64,000 nucleotides of DNA, from NCBI RefSeq assembly GCF_013155265.1, contig NZ_JABJXU010000003.1:124001-188000 (forward strand), in the 5' to 3' direction. The first letter of the stretch is position 1; every line of letters begins with the position of its first letter. Under the pieces are notes generated by a model. The model was not told where the DNA came from and did not search any database. It saw only the letters and a list, made by a program, of their open reading frames with translations. Source of the stretch: Enterococcus sp. MMGLQ5-1 (GTDB lineage: Bacteria > Bacillota > Bacilli > Lactobacillales > Streptococcaceae). Made by a program: the position numbers and the translations under genes. Of this stretch, positions 55,159-64,000 are shown one piece after another.

Positions 55159-55830
55159 TTGCTAAAGGATAAATTTGAATCAATCGTTGCTCAAATTAAT
55201 CAGGCCAAGGCAAAAGCAAATCGTCATGATAAAGTGCATTTGATTGGTGTTACAAAATATGTTGATATTAGTCAGGCACGAGCGCTTGTTCAGGCTGGTG
55301 TTGATGAGATTGCTGAAAACCGAACAGAATTATTTTTAGAAAAGTACCATGCCATGCAAGACTTAGAAGTAACTTGGCACTTAATTGGTAGTCTTCAACG
55401 TCGCAAGGTTAAAGATGTTATTAATTTAGTAGATTATTTTCATGCCCTAGACAGCTTTAAGCTAGCACAAGAAATACAAAAGAGAGCTCAAAAGACCATT
55501 TCGGTTTTTGTTCAAGTCAATGTTTCAGGTGAGGCGAGCAAGCACGGCGTCTCACCTGAGGATTTGCTGCCATTTATTAAAGCTTTGGCAGCTTTAAGTC
55601 ATATTACGGTAGTTGGATTAATGACAATGGCACCAATGGATGCTGATGATTCTGATCTGAGAAAGTATTTCTCAGCACTTCGCCAATATCGTGATGAAAT
55701 TGAGGCCTTAAATTTATCTTATGCACCTTGTCATGAGCTAAGTATGGGAATGAGTCGTGATTATCCAATTGCGATTGAAGCTGGCGCAACTTATGTCCGA
55801 ATTGGTAGTGATTTTTTCAAAAATAACTGA
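55159..55830 (+). CDS. ylmE: YggS/YlmE family PLP-binding protein
   Basis: A 223-residue TIM-barrel protein that binds pyridoxal phosphate and is involved in B6 and amino-acid homeostasis. The PLP lysine lies in LIGVTKYVD (about residue 33). EIAENRTEL, WHLIGSLQRRK and the C-terminal ELSMGMSRDYPIAIEAGATYVRIG follow the family. TTG 55159 is the start, 8 bases after TTGGAG. It sits between ftsZ and sepF as in other Firmicutes division clusters. Confidence 0.93.
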   Translation: MLKDKFESIVAQINQAKAKANRHDKVHLIGVTKYVDISQARALVQAGVDEIAENRTELFLEKYHAMQDLEVTWHLIGSLQRRKVKDVINLVDYFHALDSFKLAQEIQKRAQKTISVFVQVNVSGEASKHGVSPEDLLPFIKALAALSHITVVGLMTMAPMDADDSDLRKYFSALRQYRDEIEALNLSYAPCHELSMGMSRDYPIAIEAGATYVRIGSDFFKNN

Positions 55831-55933
55831 AATTTGCCTTTATTGTGTCTGAAAACAAAAATTATTATTTATTTATTTTGATTAATAATAAATCCTGCAT
55901 GAATTTGGATTTGTAATTATATAGGAGGAAGAT

Positions 55934-56626
55934 ATGTCGTTTTTAGACAAAATTAATAATCTTTCAAATTTTTTTGGAATTAATGATGAAGTGGATGATT
56001 TTGAAGGAGATAGCCCTATTAGTCGTCCGAAGCAAGAACGAATTAGGACGGAAAGTGCGCCACGTTCGGAGCAGTCATCAAATTTTCGCCGCCAAGTGGC
56101 CCCAGTTCAAGCTGATAATGTTGTTGCGATGAGAAGACAGTCCGAAGAAAAGGCACGTCAAGAAACAGCACGTTATGGAAATGGCGGTAGTGCCTCTTCT
56201 GTCAATGATCGGATTAAGCCATCGGCCACTAAAGCACGTGAAGATTATTTAGTTAATCAAGAACCGCGTCGTAGACCCTCTGCAAATGCAAAACAGAATC
56301 AGAGTAAAGCAGCTTTTTCAACAGAGCAGCCGAAAAAGGATAATCGACCTAAGATAACAATCAAGCAGCCACGTGTCTATTCAGATGCGATGAAAATTGC
56401 TGAGTTTGCGATGAACGATGAGGCTGTACTTGTTAATTTTCACTATATGGAAGAGCATCAAGCACGTCGAATTATTGATTTTTTGACAGGAATTGCGCAC
56501 GCTTTACATGGTGATTTACAAAGAGTAGGCAATCAAATTTTTTTATTGACACCTGCGTCAATTCAAATTGATGGTAATGAAGCAAAAAGCTTGGTTAACA
56601 ATCAAGACTTTGATTATGAGATATAG
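55934..56626 (+). CDS. sepF: Cell division protein SepF
   Basis: A 230-residue division protein. The N-terminal amphipathic membrane-binding helix MSFLDKINNLSNFFG is followed by a long disordered, Arg/Gln/Ser-rich linker (about 25-140) and the SepF core domain (about 140-225, MKIAEFAMNDEAVLVNFHYM). It polymerises and anchors FtsZ to the membrane. The linker is longer than in Bacillus. AGGAGGAAG precedes the start. Confidence 0.94.
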   Translation: MSFLDKINNLSNFFGINDEVDDFEGDSPISRPKQERIRTESAPRSEQSSNFRRQVAPVQADNVVAMRRQSEEKARQETARYGNGGSASSVNDRIKPSATKAREDYLVNQEPRRRPSANAKQNQSKAAFSTEQPKKDNRPKITIKQPRVYSDAMKIAEFAMNDEAVLVNFHYMEEHQARRIIDFLTGIAHALHGDLQRVGNQIFLLTPASIQIDGNEAKSLVNNQDFDYEI

Positions 56627-56634
56627 GTGAAGCG

Positions 56635-56901
56635 ATGATCGGAATAATTCTAAGTATACTTTCCAAATTAATTGAAATTTATTCTTTTTGTATTATTATT
56701 TATGCGTTGTTATCTTGGTTTCCTGGTGCTTATCAAACCAAATTTGGCAAAGCGATAATTACTATTGTCAGACCGTATTTAAGTCTTTTTTCAAGATTGC
56801 CCTTGCAGTTTGCTGGGATTGATTTTTCAGTAATTGTTGCATTAATGGTCTTGCAATTTGCTTTTCAAGGACTTGTAATTTTAGTGAGCAGCTTTTTTTA
56901 G
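56635..56901 (+). CDS. ylmG: YggT family membrane protein (YlmG)
   Basis: An 88-residue protein with two membrane segments (about 5-27 and 60-85) and the family's WFPGAYQTKFGKAI plus VRPYLSLFSRLP between them. It is encoded in the division cluster in most Firmicutes and is linked to membrane or septum organisation, although the mechanism is unclear. It begins 8 bases after sepF; a terminator follows. Confidence 0.92.
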   Translation: MIGIILSILSKLIEIYSFCIIIYALLSWFPGAYQTKFGKAIITIVRPYLSLFSRLPLQFAGIDFSVIVALMVLQFAFQGLVILVSSFF

Positions 56902-56914
56902 TGGATAAGGTGTC

Positions 56915-56948
56915 GTCGGCTTAGAATGATTCAAGTCGACTCTTTTTT
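56915..56948 (+). terminator. Terminator after the yggT-like gene
   Basis: GTCGGCTT (56915-56922) pairs with AAGTCGAC (56933-56940) with one wobble, and six T residues follow. Confidence 0.75.
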
Positions 56949-57034
56949 ACTAATTTTTACTAAGAAATCGTTTGTTGTACGACCAAAACTCGCTTTAAAA
57001 AAGCTTTTGACTAATTTTTAATCGAAGGAAAAAT

Positions 57035-57832
57035 ATGTTTGAAAATATTTATCAACATTTCAAAAAGGACGAAAAAAATTTTATTGAGCAAATGAATGCC
57101 CATTTAATTGAGGTAGAAGAGAGCTACACGCCCTTTTTGACTCATTTTTTAAATCCAAGAGAGCTTTGGATTTTGAAAACTTTAATAAATCGTTATAACG
57201 ATTTAAAATTTCGCAGTTTTGGTGGTACAATAAATGCAGAAAGTCAAAGAGTTATTGTTGTACCTGAGTTTATGGAAATTGAGGCAGCTGATTTTCATTT
57301 AGCGCTATTAGAAGTTCATTATCCTGTTAAATTTGCTACGCTTTCTCATTCAGAAATTTTAGGAACGCTGTTATCTCAAGGTATTGAGCGTTATAAAATC
57401 GGGGATATTTTAACGGATGGTACTAGATTTCAAGTAATTGTAGATGAAGTAATTGCTGACTTTTTGATTAATCAGATTGATCGGATTTCTGCCTTGAAGG
57501 TCAGGCTTGAGCGTAAGGATATCACTGAATTAATTGTTTCCTCTGATGAATTTATTGAGAAAGCTTTAACAATAAATAGTTTAAGATTGGATATTTTAAT
57601 CAGTAATGTTTATAATATCTCTAGAGAAAGAAGTAAATTATTAATTGAGCGAGGAAGTGTAAAGCTTAATTTTCAATTAATCGAAAAGGTTAGTGAAGAA
57701 ATAAGCTTGTTTGATTTAATTTCTGTCAGAGGCTTTGGTCGATTTAGGCTGGATAGTATTAACGGCTTGTCAAAGAAGGGGAAAATAAAAATTGTTGTCG
57801 CGGTATTGTTAATAGATAGGAGTAGCAAATGA
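57035..57832 (+). CDS. ylmH: YlmH RNA-binding S4-domain protein
   Basis: A 265-residue protein. The N-terminal part resembles the YlmH family domain (IYQHFKKDEKNFIEQM, FLNPRELWIL). The C-terminal S4 domain (about 185-255, SLRLDILISNVYNISRERSKLLIERGSVKLN) binds structured RNA; YlmH proteins act in ribosome rescue. Its position directly before divIVA is standard. It overlaps divIVA by 4 bases. Confidence 0.92.
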   Translation: MFENIYQHFKKDEKNFIEQMNAHLIEVEESYTPFLTHFLNPRELWILKTLINRYNDLKFRSFGGTINAESQRVIVVPEFMEIEAADFHLALLEVHYPVKFATLSHSEILGTLLSQGIERYKIGDILTDGTRFQVIVDEVIADFLINQIDRISALKVRLERKDITELIVSSDEFIEKALTINSLRLDILISNVYNISRERSKLLIERGSVKLNFQLIEKVSEEISLFDLISVRGFGRFRLDSINGLSKKGKIKIVVAVLLIDRSSK

Positions 57833-58563
57833 ATTTAAGTCCTTTGGATATCCAAAATAAAAGCTTTTCAACAAAAATGCGAGGCTATAATCAAGATGAG
57901 GTTGATGATTTTTTAGATATCATTGTGCGTGATTATGAAGATATACAATCAAAAAATCGTGAGCTTGAAAAACAAGTGAAGCTAACAAATGAAAAATTAG
58001 AATATTTCAATGATTTAAAGAATACCCTGAATCAGTCAATCATTGTTGCACAGGATACGGCTGATAAGGTTAAGCTTGGTGCTTCAAGTGAGGCAGAAGC
58101 ACTTTTAAATGATGCTAAAAAACAATCAGATATATTAGTAGCAAACGCGAAGAGTCAAGCGACTGCTATCCTAACCGATTCGAGATTAAAGGGAGCAGAA
58201 ATATTAAATAAATCCGTTCAGGATGCTAAAACCTTGGCTAGAGAGACTGATGAGCTGAAAAAACAAACAAAGGTTTTTCATCAACGTTTGGCTTTAATGC
58301 TTGAATCGCAGCTCCAACAGGTTAAAACAAATGAATGGGACGATATTTTACAGCCGTTTTCAAGTACTATTCCAGATGCTGCAACTACCTTTAAGGATGT
58401 GGTTGCGGATGTTATTTCTAATGAGAACGAGGCTACTGGTGAAATAGATATCCCAGAGGAAACAAGCTTTTTGAGTGAGGCAGATATCCAAGAGCCTGCA
58501 GACAATAATTCTGTAAGCACAGCAGAAACAGAAAAGGAATCTGCGACAGAAATTGAAAAATAA
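57829..58563 (+). CDS. divIVA: Septum site/cell pole protein DivIVA
   Basis: A 244-residue coiled-coil protein that recognises curved membrane at poles and septa. The N-terminal lipid-binding domain reads LSPLDIQNKSFSTKMRGYNQDEVDDFLD. Long coiled coils (about 30-165) follow, then an acidic, Glu/Ser-rich C-terminal tail (about 190-244). GGAG lies a few bases before ATG 57829. It is the last gene before the ileS T-box. Confidence 0.95.
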   Translation: MNLSPLDIQNKSFSTKMRGYNQDEVDDFLDIIVRDYEDIQSKNRELEKQVKLTNEKLEYFNDLKNTLNQSIIVAQDTADKVKLGASSEAEALLNDAKKQSDILVANAKSQATAILTDSRLKGAEILNKSVQDAKTLARETDELKKQTKVFHQRLALMLESQLQQVKTNEWDDILQPFSSTIPDAATTFKDVVADVISNENEATGEIDIPEETSFLSEADIQEPADNNSVSTAETEKESATEIEK

Positions 58564-58589
58564 AAATTTATTAGAACAAGATTAGGCAT

Positions 58590-58773
58590 TAATATTTAAA
58601 GCGAGCAGCGAATGGTGTGAGGCTGTATTCAATAGATGGCTAGTTATCAGCTAATATTAATTAAAACGTGTGATGGCGTTATAGATCGAAGAGTGATTAT
58701 AGTTTGAATAGCCTATAATCAAAATTAGGGTGGTACCACGACTTTCTTCGTCCCTGAAGAAGGTCTTTTTTTA
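58590..58773 (+). promoter_or_regulatory. T-box leader of ileS
   Basis: The T-box sequence AGGGTGGTACCACG lies at 58727-58740. It is followed by the terminator GACTTTCTTC / GAAGAAGGTC with a T run (about 58741-58773). Upstream structured sequence (58600-58700) would form stem I with the specifier loop. Uncharged tRNA-Ile would favour the antiterminator and allow ileS transcription. I did not pin down the specifier codon with certainty. Confidence 0.92.
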
Positions 58774-58867
58774 TCTTCGCGATTAGTGAAGATAACGATT
58801 AAAAATATGCTATATCATTACTACTGAAAATTTTTTATTTTAAAATTAATGAAAAGAGGAAATAATT

Positions 58868-61654
58868 GTGAAAATGAAAGAAACCCTGCAGCTTGGTAAA
58901 ACTGCTTTTCCTATGCGTGCTAATTTGCCAAATCGCGAAGTAAATTGGCAAAAGGAGTGGGAAGAAAAGCATATTTATGAGATGAGACAAAAAGTGAATG
59001 AGGATAAGCCATCGTTCGTATTACATGATGGACCGCCTTATGCAAATGGTAATATCCATCTGGGACATTCATTAAATAAAATTTCTAAGGATATTATTGT
59101 CCGCTCGAAATCAATGTCTGGCTACCGTGCTCCATATGTGCCGGGCTGGGATACGCATGGCTTGCCAATTGAGCAGGTCTTAACTAATAAAGGGATTAAG
59201 CGTAAAGAAATGCCCTTGGTAGACTATCTTGAGGAATGTCGCAAATATGCACTCTCACAAGTTGACAAGCAGCGTACTGATTTTAAACGTTTAGGAGTCG
59301 CTGGGGATTGGGATAATCCTTACATTACTTTAAAGCCTAGCTATGAAGCTGCTCAAGTTCGTGTATTTGGTAAGATGGCTGAAAAGGGTTATATTTATAA
59401 AGGTCTAAAGCCGATTTACTGGTCACCAAGCTCTGAAAGCTCACTCGCTGAAGCGGAAATTGAATATAAGGATGTTGAAAGTCCTTCGCTATACATTGCT
59501 TTTAAGGTTGTTGATGGTAAAGGTTTATTAGATTCCGATACTAATTTCGTGATTTGGACAACAACTGCTTGGACTTTACCAGCAAATTTAGGTATTTTTG
59601 TGAATCCTGATTTTGATTATGCGCAGGTTGCAGTTAATGGTCAAAAATATGTGGTTGCCTTGACCATGCTTCCAATGATTAAAGATGCGATTGGCTGGGA
59701 AGATGTTGAAATCTTAAAGACGTTTAAAGGTACTGATTTAGAATATATGACTGCTCAGCATCCATTTTATGATCGTACCTCATTGGTTATGTGTGGCGAC
59801 TATGTTTCTGATGATGCTGGGACTGGATTAGTGCATACAGCGCCCGGACATGGTGAGGATGACTATGTTTATTCTCGTAAATATAATTTAGCAGTCCTTT
59901 CGCCTGTGGATTCAAGAGGTATTTTTACGGCAGATGCGCCAGGGTTTGAGGGTCAATTTTATGAAAAGGCTGCACCTGAAATCATTGAATTATTGCAAGA
60001 AAAAGGCGCTTTATTAAAAGTTTCTTATTTCACTCATAGCTACCCACACGACTGGCGTACAAAAAAACCAGTAATTTATCGTGCAACCGCCCAATGGTTT
60101 GCTTCAATTGATAAATTTAGAGCAGATATTTTAGAAGCGGTTGATCAGGTTGAATGGGTCATTCCTTGGGGTAAAACCCGTCTCCATAATATGATTCGTG
60201 ATCGTGGTGACTGGGTAATTTCAAGACAACGGGCTTGGGGCGTACCTTTACCAATTTTCTATGGTGAAAATGGGGAGCCAATCATTACGCCTGAAACAAC
60301 TGAGCGTGTTGCAGAATTATTCGCCCTACATGGCTCAAAAATTTGGTTTGAAAAAAGTGCCAAGGAATTATTACCAACAGGCTTTACACATCCGTCTAGT
60401 CCGAATGGTGAATTTACCAAAGAAAAAGATATTATGGATGTTTGGTTTGATTCGGGCTCTTCACATGAAGCTGTTTTGCGTGGTCGCAAAGAGCTGACAT
60501 TCCCGGCGGATTTATATCTTGAAGGTAGTGATCAATATCGCGGTTGGTTTAATTCATCTATTACAACTTCAGTTGCAATCAATGGTGTCGCACCTTATAA
60601 AGCGGTTCTTTCACAAGGCTTTGTATTAGATGGTGAAGGCCGTAAAATGAGTAAGTCGCTTGGTAATACGATTTTACCAGACAAGGTGGTTAAACAATTT
60701 GGCGCTGATATTTTACGTCTTTGGGTCGCTTCGGTTGATACAGAATCTGACGTTCGTGTTTCAATGGAGATATTGACACAGGTTGCTGAAACCTATCGTA
60801 AAATTAGAAATACTCTGCGCTTCTTAATTGCGAATACGGCGGATTTTAATCCAGAGAAGGATGCAGTTGAATATCAAGAGCTACGTTCGGTTGATAAATT
60901 TTTATTAATTCGTTTAAATGAAACGGTGCAAACAATTAAATCAGCCTACGATTCCTATGAATTTATAACGATTTATAAAACAGTTATGAATTTCTTAACA
61001 ACTGAAGTATCAGCCTTTTATCTCGATTTTGCGAAGGATGTCGTTTATATCGAGGCTAAGACCGCATACGAAAGACGCGCGATGCAAACTGTATTTTATG
61101 AAATTTTAGTCGCTTTAACAAAACTGTTGACGCCAATTATTCCACATACAGCCGAGGAGATTTGGGCAGAATTGAAGGAAGAGGAAGCATTTGTTCAATT
61201 GGCGGAGTTTCCGGAAGTGACTCAATATCCAGATCAAGCTGAACTTAAGGAGGAATGGATTGATTTCTTAGCTTTCCGAGATCAGGTCTTAAAGGCTCTA
61301 GAGGTTGCTAGGAATGACAAGCTAATTGGTAAATCGCTTGAGGCTAAAGTGACTATTTATCCAAGTGAGCCACTGAAGGTTTTATTAACTGCTTTAGACG
61401 AAGATATTGCGCAGTTATTAATTGTTTCTGACTTCCAAATTGCTGATGGTAAGGCACCAGAGTCAGCACAGATATTTGACGATGTTAAAATTGTGATCGA
61501 ACACGCTTTGGGCGATACCTGTGTCCGCTGTCGTCGGGTGGATGAAACGGTCGGTCAAAATAGCAATCCTCATTTAGCAGCTGTTTGTGCACATTGCGCT
61601 GAAATTTTAGAGGCTAATTTCCCAGATGCTGTAGCGAATGGCTTTGAAGACTAG
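58868..61654 (+). CDS. ileS: Isoleucyl-tRNA synthetase
   Basis: A 928-residue class I aminoacyl-tRNA synthetase. The HIGH motif appears as [11 protein letters not shown] and KMSKS as [10 protein letters not shown]. The editing (CP1) domain spans about residues 200-390 with [10 protein letters not shown], and the C-terminal zinc finger has CVRCRRVDE and CAHCAE. GTG 58868 is preferred, since AGAGGA lies 8 bases upstream and the resulting [17 protein letters not shown] matches the family N-terminus. It is controlled by the preceding T-box. Confidence 0.97.
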   Translation: MKMKETLQLGKTAFPMRANLPNREVNWQKEWEEKHIYEMRQKVNEDKPSFVLHDGPPYANGNIHLGHSLNKISKDIIVRSKSMSGYRAPYVPGWDTHGLPIEQVLTNKGIKRKEMPLVDYLEECRKYALSQVDKQRTDFKRLGVAGDWDNPYITLKPSYEAAQVRVFGKMAEKGYIYKGLKPIYWSPSSESSLAEAEIEYKDVESPSLYIAFKVVDGKGLLDSDTNFVIWTTTAWTLPANLGIFVNPDFDYAQVAVNGQKYVVALTMLPMIKDAIGWEDVEILKTFKGTDLEYMTAQHPFYDRTSLVMCGDYVSDDAGTGLVHTAPGHGEDDYVYSRKYNLAVLSPVDSRGIFTADAPGFEGQFYEKAAPEIIELLQEKGALLKVSYFTHSYPHDWRTKKPVIYRATAQWFASIDKFRADILEAVDQVEWVIPWGKTRLHNMIRDRGDWVISRQRAWGVPLPIFYGENGEPIITPETTERVAELFALHGSKIWFEKSAKELLPTGFTHPSSPNGEFTKEKDIMDVWFDSGSSHEAVLRGRKELTFPADLYLEGSDQYRGWFNSSITTSVAINGVAPYKAVLSQGFVLDGEGRKMSKSLGNTILPDKVVKQFGADILRLWVASVDTESDVRVSMEILTQVAETYRKIRNTLRFLIANTADFNPEKDAVEYQELRSVDKFLLIRLNETVQTIKSAYDSYEFITIYKTVMNFLTTEVSAFYLDFAKDVVYIEAKTAYERRAMQTVFYEILVALTKLLTPIIPHTAEEIWAELKEEEAFVQLAEFPEVTQYPDQAELKEEWIDFLAFRDQVLKALEVARNDKLIGKSLEAKVTIYPSEPLKVLLTALDEDIAQLLIVSDFQIADGKAPESAQIFDDVKIVIEHALGDTCVRCRRVDETVGQNSNPHLAAVCAHCAEILEANFPDAVANGFED

Positions 61655-62025
61655 CTTTTTTGAAAATTATCTATAATTAATATCATTGCAGCAGTTATCC
61701 TAATAGGTAGCTGCTGTTTGGCGTTAACGAATCTTAATTTAGACTAATAGGACAAACAGTAATGCAGTTTTTTAAGCTATTTTTCTTTATATCAATGGTT
61801 TTAAAGGCTTTAATAGATTAGATATTTAAGTTATACTTATAAGAAAGAACAGATTGATTTAAACGACTCTATATTAATCTGAATAATTATAATATTTTAC
61901 TGATTTATTGTGACTATATTGATTTTAATGAAATCAGATAGAAATTAATTTGTTATTGTCATTATTTATAATAAAATATAATTATTAAGTTTTCTATTAT
62001 TAAATATAAAAGGGAGCACTGATGA
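61655..62025. other. Gap between ileS and zapA
   Basis: A hairpin CAGCAG...CTGCTG (about 61688-61716, with inner CCTAATAGG pairing) lies 34 bases after the ileS stop and may end the transcript, though its T run is short. The remaining 300 bases are very AT-rich with no supportable gene. Two TATAAT matches (61967-61972 and 61977-61982) may belong to the zapA promoter. Confidence 0.5.
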
Positions 62026-62424
62026 ATGAGCAATAAGAAAAGATTTAAATCGCTTGTTGATGGTAAGCCATATGTATTAATTACAACAGCTAATGATCAG
62101 CTTTTGCGGACAGCTACAGATATTGTCAATGAAAAATTTCAACAAATTAAAGAGCATGCCCCACAAACTAGTCGAGAAGATGTGGCAGTTCTTTTGAGTC
62201 TGCAAGTTGTTGCTGAGCAAGTGCTTAGAGAAAACGAGTTGGAAAAAATCAAGCAAGAAGTCAATCAGCTGCAGCAAGCTTTAGAAGAAAAGCAAGCAGA
62301 ATTAGATCATCGCAATCATCCAAATCATTTACCAGAAAACTCATTAAATATCTTAAAAGAACAAAAAGCGAGTAATGCTCGAGCAAAGCAGCAAATACTT
62401 TCGAGTAAGGAAGAGGGCAAATGA
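62026..62424 (+). CDS. zapA: Cell division protein ZapA
   Basis: A 132-residue FtsZ-associated protein. The N-terminal ZapA domain (about 1-85: KKRFKSLVDGKPYVLITTANDQLLRTATDIVNEKF) is followed by a coiled coil (about 65-100) and a charged tail. It bundles FtsZ filaments. AAGGGAGC precedes the start region; another ATG four bases upstream is in a different frame and stops at once. It overlaps the cvpA-like gene by 4 bases. Confidence 0.88.
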   Translation: MSNKKRFKSLVDGKPYVLITTANDQLLRTATDIVNEKFQQIKEHAPQTSREDVAVLLSLQVVAEQVLRENELEKIKQEVNQLQQALEEKQAELDHRNHPNHLPENSLNILKEQKASNARAKQQILSSKEEGK

Positions 62425-62981
62425 TTTCATTAATTATTTTAATTTTTTTAGCAATTGGTTTTTCAATTGGATATTTTAGAGGCTTTGCTTTGCAGGCTTA
62501 TTATATAATCGGCACACTAATTGCTTATTTGATTGCAACGATTCTTTTTACTAAATATGCTAAGGTTTTTACACTATGGGTGCCTTTTCCATCGGCGTCA
62601 GAAGGATCAAAATTAACAATTTTAAATCAATCTATTATCTTTGATTTAAATGATGTCTTTTATGCAGCCTTTGCTTTCATGCTTATTTTTATCATTGTGT
62701 TGATTCTTGTTAGAGTATTAGGGATATTTGCTTATCCACTTGGCAAGCTTAAAGTTTTAGGAAAGCACAATCATTGGGTTGGTGGTGTATTAGGCGTGCT
62801 TGAATCATACCTTGTCATATTATTGTTCTTAGCAGTCTTAGCGTTGATTCCAATAAATAATATTCAAAATGCATTGTCCAATAGTCTTTTAGCAAAGGCT
62901 ATGTTGTTGAGAACCCCTATATTTTCCCATGATATTTTTAATTCATGGGTTACGGAAATAATTAATCAAAAACCATTTTAG
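62421..62981 (+). CDS. CvpA family membrane protein
   Basis: A 186-residue protein with four or five membrane segments (about 1-20, 28-48, 75-100, 115-145). The N-terminal ILIFLAIGFSIGYFRGFALQAYYIIG fits the CvpA family (colicin V production/envelope protein). Its function is unclear. The zapA-cvpA-mutS2 order is common in Firmicutes. A strong terminator follows. Confidence 0.85.
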   Translation: MISLIILIFLAIGFSIGYFRGFALQAYYIIGTLIAYLIATILFTKYAKVFTLWVPFPSASEGSKLTILNQSIIFDLNDVFYAAFAFMLIFIIVLILVRVLGIFAYPLGKLKVLGKHNHWVGGVLGVLESYLVILLFLAVLALIPINNIQNALSNSLLAKAMLLRTPIFSHDIFNSWVTEIINQKPF

Positions 62982-63015
62982 TCTTTTGGCTATTGTTGAT
63001 GAGATGGAAACACAA

Positions 63016-63051
63016 AAATAGACTGGCGATTGTTTTCCAGTCTATTTTTTT
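63016..63051 (+). terminator. Terminator after the cvpA-like gene
   Basis: AAATAGACTGG and CCAGTCTATTT form a perfect 11-base stem with a 10-base loop, followed by T residues. Confidence 0.9.
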
Positions 63052-63084
63052 TAAAGCATGAGTTTTTTATCAGGAGAAATAAAA

Positions 63085-64000
63085 ATGAATCATAAAATAG
63101 AAGAAATATTAGAGTTTAAAGAAATTATCCAGCAGGTCGCTGACTATACTTTAACCTTTCAAGGTCGAAAGGCTGTTAATCAGCTACATCCCACTAACAA
63201 CCGCGCGCAAATAAAAAAAGATTTTACTGAAATAGAAGAGGCTACTGCTATCGTTCGAGAGCAGTCACAAATTCCAATTGCTGAGCTGCCTAATCTCTCT
63301 GAGCATTTTAAAAGAATTGAAATCGGCGCTGACTTGAATGGTGTTGAATTAGCACAAATTGGTCGCGTTTTAAGAATTGTTAATACGCTAGCCCAATTTT
63401 TTGAGCAGATGGCTATTGAGACACCTATTATTAGTTTAAAAGAATTGGCTGATAAATTAATCACCTTGCCCAAAATTCGTCAAGCGTTGGCAGTTATTGA
63501 TGAATCAGGCTATGTCCGTGATGAAGCGAGTGATTATTTAGCTAATCTTCGTCATTCAGTTAAGCGTATCGAGCGACAAATTCGAGAACGCCTAGAACGA
63601 TATACTAAGGAAAGTGCCGAATATTTAAGCGAACCAATTATCACAATTCGAAACGAACGCTTTGTCTTACCTGTTAAGCATGAATACCGTAATAAATTTG
63701 GTGGCGTGATTCACGATCAATCGGCCAGTGGACAAACGCTCTATATTGAGCCAACTAAAACGTTAACTCTCAATAATGATTTAAGCAGCGCTAAGTCAGC
63801 CGAAAAAGCGGAAATTCAAAGAATCCTTCGTGAATTAACAGCAGACTTAAAACCGTATCTAAATGAGCTGAAGCAAAATACATGGGTGATTGGTAGATTG
63901 GATGTGGTTCAGGCCAAGGTGAGCTTTGCTGCTAAAATTAAAGGAATTATACCAAATATTAGTGAGCAGCAAGAAATTGAATTAATAGATGCACGTCATC
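63085..64000 (+). CDS. mutS2: MutS2 endonuclease, 5' part
   Basis: The first 305 residues of a MutS2-family protein; the frame is open to the window end, so the ATPase and Smr nuclease domains are missing only because of the window. The N-terminal ILEFKEIIQQVADYTLTFQG, RNERFVLPVKHEYRNKFGGVIHDQSASG and YIEPTKTLTLNNDL are typical. MutS2 acts in recombination control and in splitting collided ribosomes. CAGGAGA precedes ATG 63085. Confidence 0.93.
   Translation, partial: MNHKIEEILEFKEIIQQVADYTLTFQGRKAVNQLHPTNNRAQIKKDFTEIEEATAIVREQSQIPIAELPNLSEHFKRIEIGADLNGVELAQIGRVLRIVNTLAQFFEQMAIETPIISLKELADKLITLPKIRQALAVIDESGYVRDEASDYLANLRHSVKRIERQIRERLERYTKESAEYLSEPIITIRNERFVLPVKHEYRNKFGGVIHDQSASGQTLYIEPTKTLTLNNDLSSAKSAEKAEIQRILRELTADLKPYLNELKQNTWVIGRLDVVQAKVSFAAKIKGIIPNISEQQEIELIDARH

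Noticed and set aside
1-64000. tRNA, rRNA, CRISPR arrays or intact insertion sequences
   Set aside because: I looked for their conserved sequence patterns and found none that could be supported; the only RNA element recognised is the ileS T-box.

Overview
The window is a low-G+C Firmicutes chromosome, most likely from the Lactobacillales and close to the Streptococcaceae. Evidence for this is the ftsA-ftsZ-ylmE-sepF-yggT-ylmH-divIVA-ileS order, the T-box in front of ileS, the CcpA-type cre boxes, and strong purine-rich Shine-Dalgarno sequences with many TTG/GTG starts. The species cannot be named from the sequence alone.

Region 1 (1 to about 5.9 kb) is the right-hand end of a prophage. It holds a DUF1617-type protein, a holin, an amidase endolysin, a SHOCT-like small protein and a block of serine recombinases: two full-length enzymes flanking a protein that has no catalytic domain. 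Region 2 (5.9 to 11.4 kb) is an AT-rich accessory island. It contains a DUF262/HNH protein in an apparent operon with two unrecognised genes, a DNA/RNA non-specific nuclease-like gene, and a broken alpha/beta hydrolase. Two diverged copies of the same non-coding segment bracket the last two.

Region 3 (11.4 to 43.3 kb) is a large glycan-utilisation locus. An AraC regulator is divergent from an L-rhamnose operon (rhaB, rhaA, rhaD, rhaM, fucO). A LacI regulator is divergent from a long operon: OB-fold lipoprotein, DUF2264 protein, heparinase II/III-like protein, GH88 unsaturated glucuronyl hydrolase, ABC sugar importer without its ATPase, DUF624 protein, GPH symporter, discoidin-like protein, and a complete route from unsaturated uronate to pyruvate and triose phosphate (kduI, kduD, kdgK, eda). 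Next come an 1815-residue secreted GH59-like enzyme with FIVAR and SLH domains, a second AraC regulator, a GH42 beta-galactosidase and an aldose epimerase. Together the genes could capture a glycan at the surface, import acidic oligosaccharides, cleave them by beta-elimination in the cytoplasm, and catabolise rhamnose, unsaturated glucuronate and galactose. A plant arabinogalactan or gum-arabic-like side chain (Rha-GlcA-Gal) would explain all three sugars; this substrate is an inference.

Region 4 (43.9 to 64 kb) is core chromosome: dapH and N-acetyl-diaminopimelate deacetylase (lysine/DAP), hom and thrB (threonine), polA, divIB, the ftsA-to-divIVA division cluster, T-box-ileS, zapA, cvpA and the 5' part of mutS2, which runs off the window. 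No tRNA, rRNA, CRISPR array or intact insertion sequence was seen.
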